A stretch of 64,000 nucleotides of DNA, from positions 434,001 through 498,000 of the forward strand of contig JAJEJU010000024.1 of the NCBI GenBank assembly GCA_021390615.1. Reading direction: 5' to 3'. The position numbers and the translations under genes are program-made. Below the pieces are notes generated by a model. It made no database searches. It saw only the letters and a list, made by a program, of their open reading frames with translations, and was not told where the DNA came from. Origin of the DNA: Rhodanobacteraceae bacterium ZG21-1 (GTDB taxonomy: Bacteria > Pseudomonadota > Gammaproteobacteria > Xanthomonadales > Rhodanobacteraceae). This document shows positions 28,115 to 37,890 of the stretch, piece by piece (the stretch's first letter is position 1; every line of letters starts with the position of its first letter).

Positions 28115-29011
28115 ATGGATACCCTGGACTGCATGCGGGTGTTCGCTGCCGTGGTGGAACGGCAGGGTTTCAGCGCCGCCGCGGAAGCGCTGCAACTGTC
28201 TACCGCCAGCGTGACCCGCCAGGTGGCCTATCTGGAAAAGCGCTTGGGCACGCGCCTGCTCAACCGCACCACGCGGCGGGTCAGCCTGAGCACGGCGGGC
28301 GCGGCCTACTACGAACGCTGCCAGCGCCTGCTGGCCGAACTGGACGAGACCGAGGCGGCCGTCGCCGCGCAGACCCTACGGCCTGCCGGCGCCTTGCGCA
28401 TCAACGCGCCGGTGAGCTTCGGCATCGGTCATCTGGGCGACCGCCTGGCCCGCTTTTGCGAGCGCTATCCGGAGATCAGCCTGGAAGTCTCGCTGGCCGA
28501 TCGCCTGGTGGATCTGGTCGAAGAGGGCTTCGATCTGGCCGTGCGGATCACCCGCGAGCCGGCGCCCAGCCTGGTCGCGCGCAAGCTGGCCGACCTGCCG
28601 ATCTGGCTATGCGCCTCGCCCGCCTACCTGCGCCGGCATGGGCGGCCGCGACGGCCGCAGGAGCTTTCCGCTCATCGCTGCCTGTCCTACACCTACTGGT
28701 CCGGCGGCGACATCTGGCGACTGCGCGGGCCGGCCGGCGAAGAGGCTGTGAAGGTGGGTGGCCATCTGCGCGCCAACAACGGCGACCTGCTGTGCGCCGC
28801 GGCGCGTTCCGGCATGGGCATCGTGCTGCAGCCGGAATTCCTGATCAGCCGCGATCTCGCCGAAGGCCGGCTGCAGCGCGTGCTGCCGGACTACGACGTG
28901 GCGCCGACCGCCTTGTGGATCGTCTACGCCAGCCGGCACTACCTTCCGCCCAAGCTGCGCGCCTTCGTCGACTATCTGGTGGAAGATTTTCGTCGCGAGC
29001 CTTTGGCCTGA
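28115..29011 (+). CDS. LysR-family transcriptional regulator
   Basis: A 298-residue LysR regulator. Residues 1-65 form the winged helix-turn-helix (MRVFAAVVERQGFSAAAEAL, then STASVTRQVAYLEKRLGTRLLNRTTRRVSL). Residues about 90-295 form the substrate-binding domain (LRINAPVSFGIGHLGDRLARFCERYPEISLEV, described by position 94-125). It resembles the large PA2758/DsdC-like group that controls a divergent oxidoreductase operon. The adjacent doxX-ygiD pair is the likely target; the inducer is unknown. Confidence 0.92.
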   Translation: MDTLDCMRVFAAVVERQGFSAAAEALQLSTASVTRQVAYLEKRLGTRLLNRTTRRVSLSTAGAAYYERCQRLLAELDETEAAVAAQTLRPAGALRINAPVSFGIGHLGDRLARFCERYPEISLEVSLADRLVDLVEEGFDLAVRITREPAPSLVARKLADLPIWLCASPAYLRRHGRPRRPQELSAHRCLSYTYWSGGDIWRLRGPAGEEAVKVGGHLRANNGDLLCAAARSGMGIVLQPEFLISRDLAEGRLQRVLPDYDVAPTALWIVYASRHYLPPKLRAFVDYLVEDFRREPLA

Positions 29012-29370
29012 GGGCGCTTGCTCCGCCATCTTCCAGCCCGCTGCGTCGCTCGCCGCTGGTGGCGATGGGAGTTGGACGCAGTGCAGACCTCGCAGGCCGC
29101 ATGGGCAAGTTCGCGCAAAGAGGCAAGCGTGCTGTGACGAGATAAGAAGGCTGCGAGCGCATGGCGGCACCTCGCAAACCACGCTCTCCGGTGAGCCGGC
29201 TTGGCGCCGATGAGCGCCGTCACCTCTCGCGTGCCTGTGTGCCCCGTTGTCCGTTGACTTATGCGTTTGGCCTGGGCGCGGAAGGCACGCGATGCGCACA
29301 GTGAATCCTCGCCCTGAACACGTGCCGTGGCAGACCTGGAACAGCTGCCAGGTCTGTCGCGTCAGATGTC
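29012..29370. other. Convergent intergenic stretch with one clear hairpin
   Basis: No gene is evident between the LysR and deaD stops. A perfect 9-bp inverted repeat (CAGACCTGG at 29331-29339, CCAGGTCTG at 29348-29356, 8-base loop) begins 15 bases past the deaD stop. No T tract follows on either strand, so it could be a Rho-assisted terminator or an mRNA 3'-end structure. Confidence 0.55.
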
Positions 29371-31203
29371 TTACTTGCGCCGAGGCGGCCGCCCGCCGCC
29401 ATGGCCGGGTGGGCGTGGCCGGCCCTTGAAGCCGCCGCCGGTGGGGCGGCGCGGCGGCGCTTCCACGGCGCCGCTGTCGTCGCCGTCCCAGGGCTTGATG
29501 CGCAGCTGCTGCTGGCTCACCCAGACCTTCTGCAGGTGCTGGAAGATCTCGCTCGGCATGCCGTCGGGCAGGTCGATCAGGCTGTATTCGCCACGGATGC
29601 TGAGGCGGCCGATGAAGCGGCTTTCCAGGCCGGCCTCGTTGGCGATCGCGCCGATGATGTTGCCGGGCTTCACGCCGTGCTCGTGGCCGACCTCGATGCG
29701 GTAGGTGCGCTTGCCTTCCTCGGTCTGGTGCGGCCGCACCGGGCGCGCCACGAAATCGCGCGGCGCCTCGGCGCGGTCGCGCGCACGCGGCTCGCGTTCG
29801 TGGCGCGCATGCGCGCCGTGCTCGTGCGAGGCGGCTTCGCGCGGCGCGTGCTCGCGCTTCGGCGGCGGCGTCAGCAGCAGCGGCTGGCTGCCCTGCGCGA
29901 TGCGCGCCAGCGCGGCGGCGATCTCGATCGCCGGCACGTTGTGCTCCTGTTCGTACTGCTCGATCAGCTGCTGGAACTGTTCCAGCGCGCCGACCGCCAG
30001 GGTGTCGCTGATGCGCTGCTTGAACTTGGCGATGCGCTGGTCGTTGACCGCCTCGACGGTGGGCAGCTTCATTTCCTCGATCGGCTGCCGGGTGGCGCGC
30101 TCGATCGCGCGCAGCATGCCTTTCTCGCGCGGCGTGACGAACAGGATCGCCTCGCCGCTGCGGCCGGCGCGGCCGGTACGGCCGATGCGGTGCACGTAGC
30201 TCTCGGTGTCGTACGGGATGTCGTAGTTCATCACGTGGCTGATCCGCTCCACGTCGAGGCCGCGGGCGGCGACGTCGGTGGCGACCAGGATGTCGAGCTT
30301 GCCGTCCTTGAGCTGCTGGATCACCCGCTCGCGCTGCGGCTGGGCGATGTCGCCGTTGATCGCGGCGGCGGCCAGGCCGCGCGCCTGCAGCTTCTCGGCC
30401 AGTTCCTCGGTGGCCTGCTTGGTGCGCGCGAAGATGATCATCGCGTCGAACGGCTCGGCTTCCAGGATGCGCGTCATCGCGTCCAGCTTGTGCATGCCGC
30501 TGACCCACCAGTAGCGCTGGCGGATGTTCGCCGCGGTGGTGGTGGCGGCCTTGATGGTGACCTCGACCGGCTCCTTCAGGTGCTGCTGCGCGATCTTGCG
30601 GATCGGCACCGGCATGGTGGCGGAGAACAGCGCCACCTGGCGCTGCGGCGGGGTCGCCTGCAGCACCTTCTCGACGTCGTCGATGAAGCCCATGCGCAGC
30701 ATTTCGTCGGCTTCGTCGAGCACCAGGAACTTCAGCTCGGACAGGTCCAGCGTGCCGCGGTCGAGATGGTCGATGACCCGGCCGGGGGTGCCGACAATGA
30801 TGTGCACGCCGCGCTTGAGCGCATGCAGCTGCGGGCCGTAGCTCTGCCCGCCGTAGATCGGCAGCACCTGCAGGCCGGGCAGGTGCGCGGCGTAGCGCTG
30901 GAACGCCTCGGCTACCTGGATCGCCAGCTCGCGCGTGGGCGCCAGCACCAGTGCCTGCGGCTTGCCCGGCCGCAGCTGCAACCGCGACAGGATCGGCAGC
31001 GCGAAGGCGGCGGTCTTGCCGGTGCCGGTCTGCGCCTGCCCGAGCACGTCGCGGCCTTCCAGCAACGGCGGGATGGTGGCGGCCTGGATCGGCGACGGCG
31101 ACTCGTAGCCGACGTCGGCCAGCGCGCGCAGCACATCCGAGTGCAGTCCAAGCGTGTTGAAGCCGGCGCTGGCCGGGACGGAATCGGAGTCTGCGGAGGA
31201 CAT
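29371..31203 (-). CDS. deaD: DEAD-box RNA helicase DeaD/CsdA
   Basis: A 610-residue helicase. The N-terminal RecA core shows the Q motif (SPIQAATIP), Walker [21 protein letters not shown] and [10 protein letters not shown]. After a charged linker a DbpA-like RNA-binding domain appears (about residues 495-575: YRIEVGHEHGVKPGNIIGAI and LPDGMPSEIFQHLQ). The tail is Arg/Gly-rich (GGGFKGRPRPPGHGGGRPP). DeaD helps ribosome assembly and mRNA unwinding, especially in the cold. A candidate -10 (TACAAT, minus strand 31259-31254) gives a leader of about 45 bases. Confidence 0.95.
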   Translation of the reverse strand: MSSADSDSVPASAGFNTLGLHSDVLRALADVGYESPSPIQAATIPPLLEGRDVLGQAQTGTGKTAAFALPILSRLQLRPGKPQALVLAPTRELAIQVAEAFQRYAAHLPGLQVLPIYGGQSYGPQLHALKRGVHIIVGTPGRVIDHLDRGTLDLSELKFLVLDEADEMLRMGFIDDVEKVLQATPPQRQVALFSATMPVPIRKIAQQHLKEPVEVTIKAATTTAANIRQRYWWVSGMHKLDAMTRILEAEPFDAMIIFARTKQATEELAEKLQARGLAAAAINGDIAQPQRERVIQQLKDGKLDILVATDVAARGLDVERISHVMNYDIPYDTESYVHRIGRTGRAGRSGEAILFVTPREKGMLRAIERATRQPIEEMKLPTVEAVNDQRIAKFKQRISDTLAVGALEQFQQLIEQYEQEHNVPAIEIAAALARIAQGSQPLLLTPPPKREHAPREAASHEHGAHARHEREPRARDRAEAPRDFVARPVRPHQTEEGKRTYRIEVGHEHGVKPGNIIGAIANEAGLESRFIGRLSIRGEYSLIDLPDGMPSEIFQHLQKVWVSQQQLRIKPWDGDDSGAVEAPPRRPTGGGFKGRPRPPGHGGGRPPRRK

Positions 31204-31253
31204 GGGACCTGCAATCGCACGCGTGAAGCATGCAAGGAACGGGGAAGGCCTTT

Positions 31254-31259
31254 ATTGTA
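31254..31259 (-). promoter_or_regulatory. Candidate -10 of deaD
   Basis: TACAAT on the minus strand lies 51 bases before the deaD ATG, in the only AT-rich part of the 120-base gap. No convincing -35 is present. Confidence 0.4.
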
Positions 31260-31323
31260 ACAGGCTACTGCGCGCCGGCTGGCCGTTCCCGCCACGGCGG
31301 CGCATGCCATCCCGGGAGTTCGC

Positions 31324-32073
31324 ATGAGATTTTCCATGAAGGATCGCGTCGCCCTGGTCACCGGGGCCTCGTCGGGCATCGGCGAGGCCACCGCGCTGGC
31401 CCTGGCCGAAGCCGGCGCCAAGCTCGCCATCGCGGCGCGCCGCGCCGATCGGCTGCAGGTGCTGGCCGAACGCCTGCGCGAGGCCGGCGGCGAGCCGCTG
31501 GTGCTGGCTGCCGACCTGCTGGACGAGCGCGAGGCGCAGCGCATCGTCGCCGCGACCGAGTCGCACTTCGGCCGTCTGGACGTCCTGGTCAACAACGCCG
31601 GCGTGATGTACCTGGAGCCGGTGGCCGAGGCCGACCTGGGGCGCTGGCGGCGCATGCTGGAGCTGAACGTGCTCAGCCTGATCGCCTCCACCCAGGCCGC
31701 GCTGGGCGGCATGATCGCCCGCCGCGACGGGCACATCGTCAATGTCGCCTCGGTGGCGGGGCGGGTGGCCAATCCGGCCGCGGCCGCCTATGCCGCCACC
31801 AAGTTCGGTGTGGTCGGCTTCTCCGAATCGCTGCGTCGCGAGGTCTACCAGCACAATATCCGGGTCAGTGTGATCGAGCCGGGCATGGTGGACACCGAGC
31901 TGCGCGAGCACATCGGGCATGCGGCCAGCCGGCAGGCGCTGAATACGCGGGCGCAGGAGATGCGCCAGCTGCAGTCGACCGACATCGCCGACACCATCCT
32001 GTTCTGCGTGAGCCGTCCGGCCCACGTCAATATCAACGAAGTGCTGATCCGACCCACCGACCAGGAGCGCTGA
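31324..32073 (+). CDS. Short-chain dehydrogenase/reductase
   Basis: A 249-residue classical SDR. The NAD(P) site is [20 protein letters not shown], the NNAG motif is present ([11 protein letters not shown]), and the catalytic Ser and YxxxK are in NVASVAGR and [13 protein letters not shown]-type residues ([16 protein letters not shown]) follow. It resembles YdfG/clavaldehyde dehydrogenase-like SDRs that reduce diverse carbonyls with NADPH. It is five bases upstream of S-formylglutathione hydrolase, which suggests a shared role in aldehyde handling, but no formaldehyde dehydrogenase gene lies nearby. Confidence 0.92.
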   Translation: MRFSMKDRVALVTGASSGIGEATALALAEAGAKLAIAARRADRLQVLAERLREAGGEPLVLAADLLDEREAQRIVAATESHFGRLDVLVNNAGVMYLEPVAEADLGRWRRMLELNVLSLIASTQAALGGMIARRDGHIVNVASVAGRVANPAAAAYAATKFGVVGFSESLRREVYQHNIRVSVIEPGMVDTELREHIGHAASRQALNTRAQEMRQLQSTDIADTILFCVSRPAHVNINEVLIRPTDQER

Positions 32074-32078
32074 ACGCG

Positions 32079-32927
32079 ATGAGCGCCTTCGAGACCCTTG
32101 CCGAACAGCGCTGCTTCGGTGGCGTGCAGGGCTTTTATCGCTTCGACTCGGCGGCCTGCGGCGGGCCGATGCGCTTCGCTGTCTACCTGCCGCCGCAGGC
32201 CGAGCGCGGTGCTTGCCCGGTGCTGTACTTCCTGGCCGGGCTGACCTGCACCGAGGAAACGGCCACCATCAAGGCCGGCGCGCAGCGCGTGGCCGCGGAG
32301 CTTGGCCTGGCCTTGGTGATGCCGGATACCAGCCCGCGCGGCACCGGCATCGAGGGCGCCACCGGCGACTGGGAGTTCGGCGAAGGCGCCGGCTTCTACC
32401 TGGACGCGACGCAAGCGCCATGGGCCGCCCGCTTCCGCATGTACAGCCATGTCGCCGAGGAGCTGCCGGCCTTGCTGGCCGCGCATTTTCCGGTCGACGG
32501 CGCGCGCAGCGGCATCCTGGGGCATTCGATGGGCGGGCACGGCGCGCTGACCATCGCTCTGAAGCATCCGGAGCGCTATCGCTCGGTGTCTGCCTTTGCG
32601 CCTATCGTCGCGCCCAGCCAGGTGCCGTGGGGGCGCAAAGCACTGCCGCGCTATCTCGGCGAGGACCCCGCCGCCTGGCAGGCTTACGACGCCTGCGCGC
32701 TGGTGCGGCAGCGAACGCATCCGGGCACGATTCTGATCGATCAGGGCGAGGCCGACGGCTTCCTGGCCGGCCAGCTGCGCCCGGAGCTGTTCGAGCAGGT
32801 CTGCGCCGAAGCCGGTCAGGCCCTGCGTCTGCGCCGTCAGCCAGGCTACGACCACAGCTATTACTTCATCGCCAGCTTCATCGCCGAGCACCTGCGCCAC
32901 CATGCGCAGGCCTTGGGGGCGGCATGA
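32079..32927 (+). CDS. fghA: S-formylglutathione hydrolase
   Basis: A 282-residue serine esterase of glutathione-dependent formaldehyde detoxification; it splits S-formylglutathione to formate and glutathione. The nucleophile elbow is [10 protein letters not shown] near residue 148, the catalytic His is in [12 protein letters not shown], and the oxyanion/GSH region shows [15 protein letters not shown] and [13 protein letters not shown]. Length matches the family. It follows the SDR by five bases and overlaps the acetyltransferase gene by four bases (ATGA), so all three are probably one transcript. The usual partner adhC is not in the window. Confidence 0.94.
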   Translation: MSAFETLAEQRCFGGVQGFYRFDSAACGGPMRFAVYLPPQAERGACPVLYFLAGLTCTEETATIKAGAQRVAAELGLALVMPDTSPRGTGIEGATGDWEFGEGAGFYLDATQAPWAARFRMYSHVAEELPALLAAHFPVDGARSGILGHSMGGHGALTIALKHPERYRSVSAFAPIVAPSQVPWGRKALPRYLGEDPAAWQAYDACALVRQRTHPGTILIDQGEADGFLAGQLRPELFEQVCAEAGQALRLRRQPGYDHSYYFIASFIAEHLRHHAQALGAA

Positions 32928-33481
32928 ACCGGCACAGCAACGAGCTGCGCACGGCGCGCACGCGCACCCGCTTGCTGCAGGAAGCGGAGGCGCCGGTGCT
33001 GCTGCGCTACCGGGTCGACAACCGCGAGCACCTCGCCGCCTGGGAACCGCTGCGCGACGCCTCGTATTTCACGCTGGAGCACTGCCGGCGCACCATCCTC
33101 GGCGGCTGGCAGGCCGCGCAGCAGGACCAGGGCTTTCCCTTCGCCATCTTCGCGCTCGACGACGGCGAAATGATCGGCACCTACACCTTCGCCAACCTGG
33201 TACGCGGGGTATTCCAGGCCTGCCATCTCGGCTACGGCCTGGCCGCCTCGCGGCAGGGACAGGGCCTGATGCAGGAGGCTCTGCAGGCCGGCCTGGACTG
33301 GGCCTTCGGCCCGCTGGGACTGCATCGGGTGATGGCCAATTACCTGCCGCGCAACGAGCGCAGCGGACGCCTGCTCGAGCGGCTGGGTTTCGAACGCGAG
33401 GGCCAGGCCCGGCGCTATCTGCAGATCGCCGGGGTGTGGGAAGACCACGTGCTGACCGCGAAGATCGCGCCGGGCGGCTAG
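32924..33481 (+). CDS. RimJ-like GNAT acetyltransferase
   Basis: A 185-residue GNAT protein of the RimJ/RimL group that acetylates protein N-termini. The signature is in [26 protein letters not shown] (acetyl-CoA loop, about residues 106-130) and [28 protein letters not shown]. The start overlaps the fghA stop by four bases. Being annotated as RimJ would claim ribosomal protein S5 as substrate; that cannot be verified here, so no symbol is given. Confidence 0.88.
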   Translation: MNRHSNELRTARTRTRLLQEAEAPVLLRYRVDNREHLAAWEPLRDASYFTLEHCRRTILGGWQAAQQDQGFPFAIFALDDGEMIGTYTFANLVRGVFQACHLGYGLAASRQGQGLMQEALQAGLDWAFGPLGLHRVMANYLPRNERSGRLLERLGFEREGQARRYLQIAGVWEDHVLTAKIAPGG

Positions 33482-33516
33482 GCTCGCGTCAAGACCCGTG
33501 GCGTACCCGTGGCAGA

Positions 33517-34848
33517 TCAGGCCTTGGCGGCAGTGCCGCGGCGGCGGCGGCGCTTGCGGTTGCCGGCGGCGTGCTCGCCGCCACCGCCGTTCGCCTGGGC
33601 ATGACCGCGCGGGCGATGCGCGGGCGAGCCGGGCGAGGCCTTCGGCGCGCGCGCTGGCCGCTGCTGCTGGCGTTGCTGCTGCGGGCGCGGCGCGCCCGCG
33701 TCCAGCCGCAGCGGCTGCGACGGCGCGAAGCCGTCCACGTCGACGATGGCGATGTCCTGCTTGAGCAGGCGGCCGATGTCGCGCAGCAGGCCGGATTCGT
33801 CGTGGCTCACCAGCGACACCGCCAGTCCTTCGGCGCCGGCGCGACCGGTGCGACCGATGCGGTGCACGTAGTCCTCGGCGACCATCGGCAGGTCGAAGTT
33901 GACCACGATCGGCAGCTGGTCGATGTCGATGCCGCGCGCAGCGATGTCGGTGGCCACCAGCACGGTGGTGCGGCCGCTCTTGAAATCGGCCAGCGCACGG
34001 GTGCGCGCATTCTGGCTCTTGTTGCCGTGGATCGCCGCCGCGCGCAGGCCGGCCGCTTCCAGGAACTTCACCAGCTTGTCGGCGCCGTGCTTGGTGCGGC
34101 TGAACACCAGGGTCTGGCGACGGCTGTCGAGGCTGAGCAGATGCAGCAGCAGGTCGCGCTTGCGCGAGGCGTCGACCGGATGCACGCGATGGCTGACCAG
34201 GGCGGCCACGGTATTGGCCGGGCTCACCGAGATCTCGCGCGGCTCGCGCATGAACTCCAGCGCCAGCGCCTTGATCGCCGGCGCGAAGGTGGCCGAGAAC
34301 AGCAGGGTCTGGCGCTGCCGCGGCAGCGCGGCGAGGATGCGCTTGAGCGCCGGCAGGAAGCCCATGTCGAGCATGCGGTCGGCTTCGTCCAGCACCAGCA
34401 CTTCCACCGCGGAAAGATCGACAGTGCGCTGCTGCATGTGGTCGAGCAGGCGGCCGGGCGTGGCGATCACCACGTCCACGCCGCGGCGCAGGGCCTGCAC
34501 CTGCGGGCCCATGCCGACGCCGCCGAAGATGGTGGTGCTGCTGACCTTCACGTACTTGCCGTAGTCGCGCAGGTTGTCGTGGATCTGCGCGGCCAGTTCG
34601 CGCGTCGGCGTCAGCACCAGCGCGCGCGGTCGGCGGCCGGTGGCGTGCCCGGCGGCGGCCATGCGCTGCAGCAGCGGCAGGGCGAAGGCGGCGGTCTTGC
34701 CGGTGCCGGTCTGCGCGGCGGCGAGCAGGTCGCCGCCTTCGAGCACAGCCGGGATGGCCGCGGCCTGGATCGGGGTGGGCTGCTCGTAGCCGTATTCGGC
34801 CAGCGCGCGCAGCAACGCGGGCGCCAGGCCCAGCGATTCGAAAGACAT
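33517..34848 (-). CDS. rhlE: DEAD-box RNA helicase RhlE
   Basis: A 443-residue helicase with the standard core: F-x-x-L...Q motif ([24 protein letters not shown], about residues 5-28), [32 protein letters not shown] and [10 protein letters not shown]. The C-terminus beyond about residue 380 is Gln/Arg-rich and low-complexity with the basic end [12 protein letters not shown], as in RhlE. ATG 34848 has GGAG upstream. An about 190-base 5' untranslated region is implied by a TATACT (minus strand, 35047-35042) next to a palindrome, which would fit post-transcriptional or cold control. Confidence 0.93.
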   Translation of the reverse strand: MSFESLGLAPALLRALAEYGYEQPTPIQAAAIPAVLEGGDLLAAAQTGTGKTAAFALPLLQRMAAAGHATGRRPRALVLTPTRELAAQIHDNLRDYGKYVKVSSTTIFGGVGMGPQVQALRRGVDVVIATPGRLLDHMQQRTVDLSAVEVLVLDEADRMLDMGFLPALKRILAALPRQRQTLLFSATFAPAIKALALEFMREPREISVSPANTVAALVSHRVHPVDASRKRDLLLHLLSLDSRRQTLVFSRTKHGADKLVKFLEAAGLRAAAIHGNKSQNARTRALADFKSGRTTVLVATDIAARGIDIDQLPIVVNFDLPMVAEDYVHRIGRTGRAGAEGLAVSLVSHDESGLLRDIGRLLKQDIAIVDVDGFAPSQPLRLDAGAPRPQQQRQQQRPARAPKASPGSPAHRPRGHAQANGGGGEHAAGNRKRRRRRGTAAKA

Positions 34849-35020
34849 GGATGAACTCCTGCGAGAAGACCCGGAGCGTTCCCTGAATACCGCGCTGCGA
34901 GTTGAGTAATTTGGGCGGCCGCGTGTCCGACGGACGGCTGGCCGGCGCAGCGCGCATTGCCGAGGGCAGCGGACCGGGTGGGGAGGATTCACCACCATGG
35001 GGTACGCGCGGGAAGTCGGT

Positions 35021-35047
35021 TGCAGCGCAGCTGCGTTGCACAGTATA
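35021..35047 (-). promoter_or_regulatory. Candidate rhlE promoter with a near-perfect palindrome
   Basis: TATACT on the minus strand (35047-35042) is followed immediately by a 20-bp palindrome, TGCAGCGCAGCTGCGTTGCA at 35021-35040, with one mismatched pair. The palindrome covers the expected start site, a typical operator position; a 5'-end RNA hairpin is the alternative. Confidence 0.45.
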
Positions 35048-35130
35048 GCGTGTGATAGCCCCGCACGGCCAGCGGACCCGCTGTGCTAGCCTCCGACGGC
35101 CCTGCCGTGCGGGCGTCGCCGGAATCGCCG

Positions 35131-36420
35131 ATGTCGTTTTTCTCGCCACTGCGCGAACTCAGCCACGAGCAGCGCCACACCGTGCTGGCCAGCTTTCTCG
35201 GCTGGACCCTGGACGCCTTCGACTATTTCCTGCTCACCATGGTGATCGTGGGCGTGGCGCAGACTTTCCGCGCCAGCGAACAAGAGGTGCTCACCGGTTT
35301 GTTTCTCACCCTGGCGGCGCGACCGTTCGGCGCGCTGCTGTTCGGCCGGCTGGCGGACCGCTTCGGGCGGCGGCCGATCCTGATGATCGACGTGATCCTG
35401 TTTTCGCTGTTCGAACTGGCCAGCGCGTTCGCGCCGACGCTGTGGGCGCTGCTGGCCCTGCGCTTCCTGTTCGGCGTGGCGATGGGTGGCGAATGGGGCA
35501 TCGGCGCCTCGCTGGCGATGGAGTCGATTCCGCCCAAGGCGCGCGGGATGGTCTCCGGCCTGCTGCAGAGCGGCTATCCCTGCGGTTTCTTTCTGGCGGC
35601 GCTGGTCAACTGGCTGCTGGTCGGCTACATCGGCTGGCGCGGGCTGTTCGTGGTCGGCGCGCTGCCGGCCCTGCTGGTGCTGTACATCCGCCGCAAGGTG
35701 CCGGAATCGCCGGTATGGGTGGAGGCAGGCCAGACGCAGGCGCAGCGGCCGGGCCTGCTGGAATCGATGCGCGGACACTGGAAGCTGGCGATCTATCTCG
35801 GCCTGCTGATGGCGGCCTTCAACATGTTCAGCCACGGCTCGCAGGACCTCTACCACACCTTCGAAGAGAAGGACCTGCATCTGGCGACCAACTCTGGCAC
35901 GGCCTTCATGCTGGTGGCCATGCTCAACTTGGGCGCGCTGGTCGGCGGGCTGTTCTTCGGCGCGTGGTCCGAGCGGGTAGGGCGGCGCCGGGCGATGATC
36001 GTGGCGGCCCTGCTGGCGCTGCCGGTGATCCCGCTGTGGATGTATGGCAGCACGCTGTGGCAGCTCGCGCTCGGCGCCTTCCTGATCCAGGTGATGGTGC
36101 AGGGCGCCTGGGGCGTGGTGCCGACCTATCTCAACGAGCTGTCGCCCAGTGCGGTGCGCGGCACCTTGCCCGGCTTCGCCTACCAGGTCGGCAATCTGCT
36201 GGCGGCCATCACCGGCAATGCGCAGAAGGCGATCGCCAGCTGGCACGGCGGCAGCCTGGCCTTCGCGATGTCGCTGTGGATTGCCGTGGTCGCGGTGGTA
36301 CTGGCCCTGCTGGCCTGGCTGGGGCCGGAAGCACGCGGCGCCAGCCTGGTCCGGGACGCATCGGAGCTCGGCCCAGCTGTTAGAATGGACGGCTTGCAAC
36401 CCACACGAGACAGGCAATGA
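35131..36420 (+). CDS. MFS transporter, metabolite:H+ symporter type
   Basis: A 429-residue, twelve-helix major facilitator. Sugar/metabolite symporter signatures include LGWTLDAFDYFLL in helix 1, the loop motif GRLADRFGRRPIL and the second-half copy GAWSERVGRRRAM. The early aspartates in TLDAFDY and the MGGEWGIGASLAMESIPPKARG segment resemble NanT/ShiA/JEN-like acid transporters. The substrate is unknown. I start it at ATG 35131, which begins the conserved SFFSPLRELS region. Its last four bases overlap the slyD ATG, and the slyD promoter may lie within its final codons. Confidence 0.9.
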   Translation: MSFFSPLRELSHEQRHTVLASFLGWTLDAFDYFLLTMVIVGVAQTFRASEQEVLTGLFLTLAARPFGALLFGRLADRFGRRPILMIDVILFSLFELASAFAPTLWALLALRFLFGVAMGGEWGIGASLAMESIPPKARGMVSGLLQSGYPCGFFLAALVNWLLVGYIGWRGLFVVGALPALLVLYIRRKVPESPVWVEAGQTQAQRPGLLESMRGHWKLAIYLGLLMAAFNMFSHGSQDLYHTFEEKDLHLATNSGTAFMLVAMLNLGALVGGLFFGAWSERVGRRRAMIVAALLALPVIPLWMYGSTLWQLALGAFLIQVMVQGAWGVVPTYLNELSPSAVRGTLPGFAYQVGNLLAAITGNAQKAIASWHGGSLAFAMSLWIAVVAVVLALLAWLGPEARGASLVRDASELGPAVRMDGLQPTRDRQ

Positions 36421-36902
36421 AGGCTGGCAAGGACAAGGTCATCGCGTTCCATTACACGCTCACCGTGGACGGCGACCAGGTGGAAAGCTCGCACGAGCGG
36501 GGCGAGCCCTTGTGGATCCTGCTGGGTCACGGCCAGCTCATCCCGGGGCTGGAAAAGGCCCTCGAGGGCCATGAGGCGGGCGACAGCCTGCAGGCGGAAA
36601 TCTCGCCGGCTGAGGGTTACGGCGAGCGCCAGGACGGCCAGATCCAGCGCGTACCGAAAAAGTATTTCCAGGACGGCAAGCGCCTCAAGCCGGGCCAGGT
36701 CACCGTGCTGCGCCTGAAGGACGGCGGCCAGCGTGTGGTCACCGTACACAAGGTGGGCATGAGCGCGGTGGACGTCGATGTGAACCATCCGATGGCCGGC
36801 AAGACCCTGCACTTCGACGTCAGCATCAGCGAAGTGCGCGACGGCACCGAAGAAGAAATCCAGCACGGCCATGCGCATCCGCCGGGCGCCGAAGCGCACT
36901 GA
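36417..36902 (+). CDS. slyD: FKBP-type peptidyl-prolyl isomerase, SlyD family
   Basis: A 161-residue SlyD. The FKBP halves (VIAFHYTLTVDGDQVESS, LIPGLEKALEGHEAGD and NHPMAGKTLHFDVSI) flank the IF flap domain. The His-rich tail EEIQHGHAHPPGAEAH is shorter than E. coli's but could still bind nickel. SlyD is a folding helper for hydrogenase and Tat substrates. A TAGAAT (36380-36385) in the end of the upstream gene could be its own -10. A terminator hairpin follows the stop. Confidence 0.93.
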   Translation: MKAGKDKVIAFHYTLTVDGDQVESSHERGEPLWILLGHGQLIPGLEKALEGHEAGDSLQAEISPAEGYGERQDGQIQRVPKKYFQDGKRLKPGQVTVLRLKDGGQRVVTVHKVGMSAVDVDVNHPMAGKTLHFDVSISEVRDGTEEEIQHGHAHPPGAEAH

Positions 36903-36929
36903 GCGCCAGCGCCAAGCCATGAAACGAAC

Positions 36930-36959
36930 ACGGCGCCCGCGGGCGCCGTGCTTGTTTTC
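36930..36959 (+). terminator. Bidirectional terminator between slyD and ohr
   Basis: ACGGCGCCCGCGGGCGCCGT (36930-36949) is a perfect inverted repeat followed on the plus strand by GCTTGTTTT. It ends slyD from the left, and the convergent ohr from the right, where it is 26 bases past the stop. Confidence 0.85.
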
Positions 36960-36975
36960 AGGATCGTCGCTGCGA

Positions 36976-37404
36976 TCAGACCAGACTGATCTGCACGTCC
37001 ACATTGCCGCGGGTGGCATGCGAATACGGGCAGATGTCGCGGTGGGCCGTGTCGACCAGCTCCTGCGCCACTTCGCGATCCAGCCCCGGCAGGCTCACTT
37101 CAAGCTTCACGCCGATGCCGAAGCCAGTGGGCTCGCGCGGGCCGATGCCGACATGGGCGGTCACCGAGGCGTCCTTCAGCGCGACCTTCTTCTCGCGCGC
37201 CACATAACGCACCGCGCCCTCGAAGCAGGCCGCATAGCCGGCGGCGAACAACTGCTCGGGATTGCTGCCGTGGCCGCCGGGGCCGCCCAGTTCCTTCGGG
37301 ACCTTCAGATCGAAGTCCAGCACGCCGTCGCTGCTGCGCACGTGGCCTTCGCGGCCGCCATGAACCGTGGCGGTGGCGGTGTAGAGGATCTTGCTGACGC
37401 TCAT
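36976..37404 (-). CDS. ohr: Organic hydroperoxide resistance protein Ohr
   Basis: A 142-residue peroxidase of the OsmC/Ohr family that reduces fatty-acid and other organic hydroperoxides using lipoyl thiols. The two catalytic cysteines are in GYAACFEGAVRYVA (about residue 60) and AHRDICPYSHATRGN (about 124). The N-terminus KILYTATATVHGGREGHVRS has the Arg that completes the site. Its ATG overlaps the ohrR stop by four bases, so it is translated from an ohrR-ohr transcript. Confidence 0.96.
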   Translation of the reverse strand: MSVSKILYTATATVHGGREGHVRSSDGVLDFDLKVPKELGGPGGHGSNPEQLFAAGYAACFEGAVRYVAREKKVALKDASVTAHVGIGPREPTGFGIGVKLEVSLPGLDREVAQELVDTAHRDICPYSHATRGNVDVQISLV

Positions 37405-37871
37405 GTTGCTTCTCCTTCGACGGGGGACGGATGGATGCGCGCGACCAGTTGCCGCAGGTCGTCACGCAGTTGCTTGAGTTCGGGAAGATCGAGGCACAGC
37501 CGTTCCAGCATGCAGGCTGGGATGTTCTCGGCGTGTCGACGCAGTTCGCGGCCGGCCGCAGTCAGGTCGATCTGCACCTCGCGCTCGTCGCTATGGCGGC
37601 GCTGGCGCTGCAGCAATCCAGCCTGCTGCAGCCGCTTCAGCAACGGGGTGAGCGTGCCGGAATCCAGCATCAGGCGCCGCCCCAGCTCGCGCACCGTGAT
37701 GCCATCGCGCTCCCACAGCACCAGCATCACCAGATACTGCGGATAGGTGAGGCCCAGCGGCTCCAGCAGCGGCCGATAGATCCCGGTGACGCTGCGCGAG
37801 GCCGCATACAGCGCGAAGCAGAACTGTTCGTCCAGCAGCATGTGATTCGGCGGGGCGGTTCGGCTCTTCAT
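37401..37871 (-). CDS. ohrR: MarR-family peroxide sensor OhrR
   Basis: A 156-residue MarR-type repressor. The sensing cysteine is in LLDEQFCFALYAASR (Cys 18 from the ATG used), the DNA-binding wing is ERDGITVRELGRRLMLDSGTLTPLLKRLQ (about 58-86), and the 1-Cys or 2-Cys partner ENIPACMLERLCLDL is present, so the 2-Cys Xanthomonas type fits. The frame extends to a GTG at 37877, but ATG 37871 starts MKSRTAPP. An inverted repeat upstream is the likely operator, giving autorepression and peroxide induction of ohr. Confidence 0.94.
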   Translation of the reverse strand: MKSRTAPPNHMLLDEQFCFALYAASRSVTGIYRPLLEPLGLTYPQYLVMLVLWERDGITVRELGRRLMLDSGTLTPLLKRLQQAGLLQRQRRHSDEREVQIDLTAAGRELRRHAENIPACMLERLCLDLPELKQLRDDLRQLVARIHPSPVEGEAT

Positions 37872-37890
37872 GGCCACATGAGATCACAAA

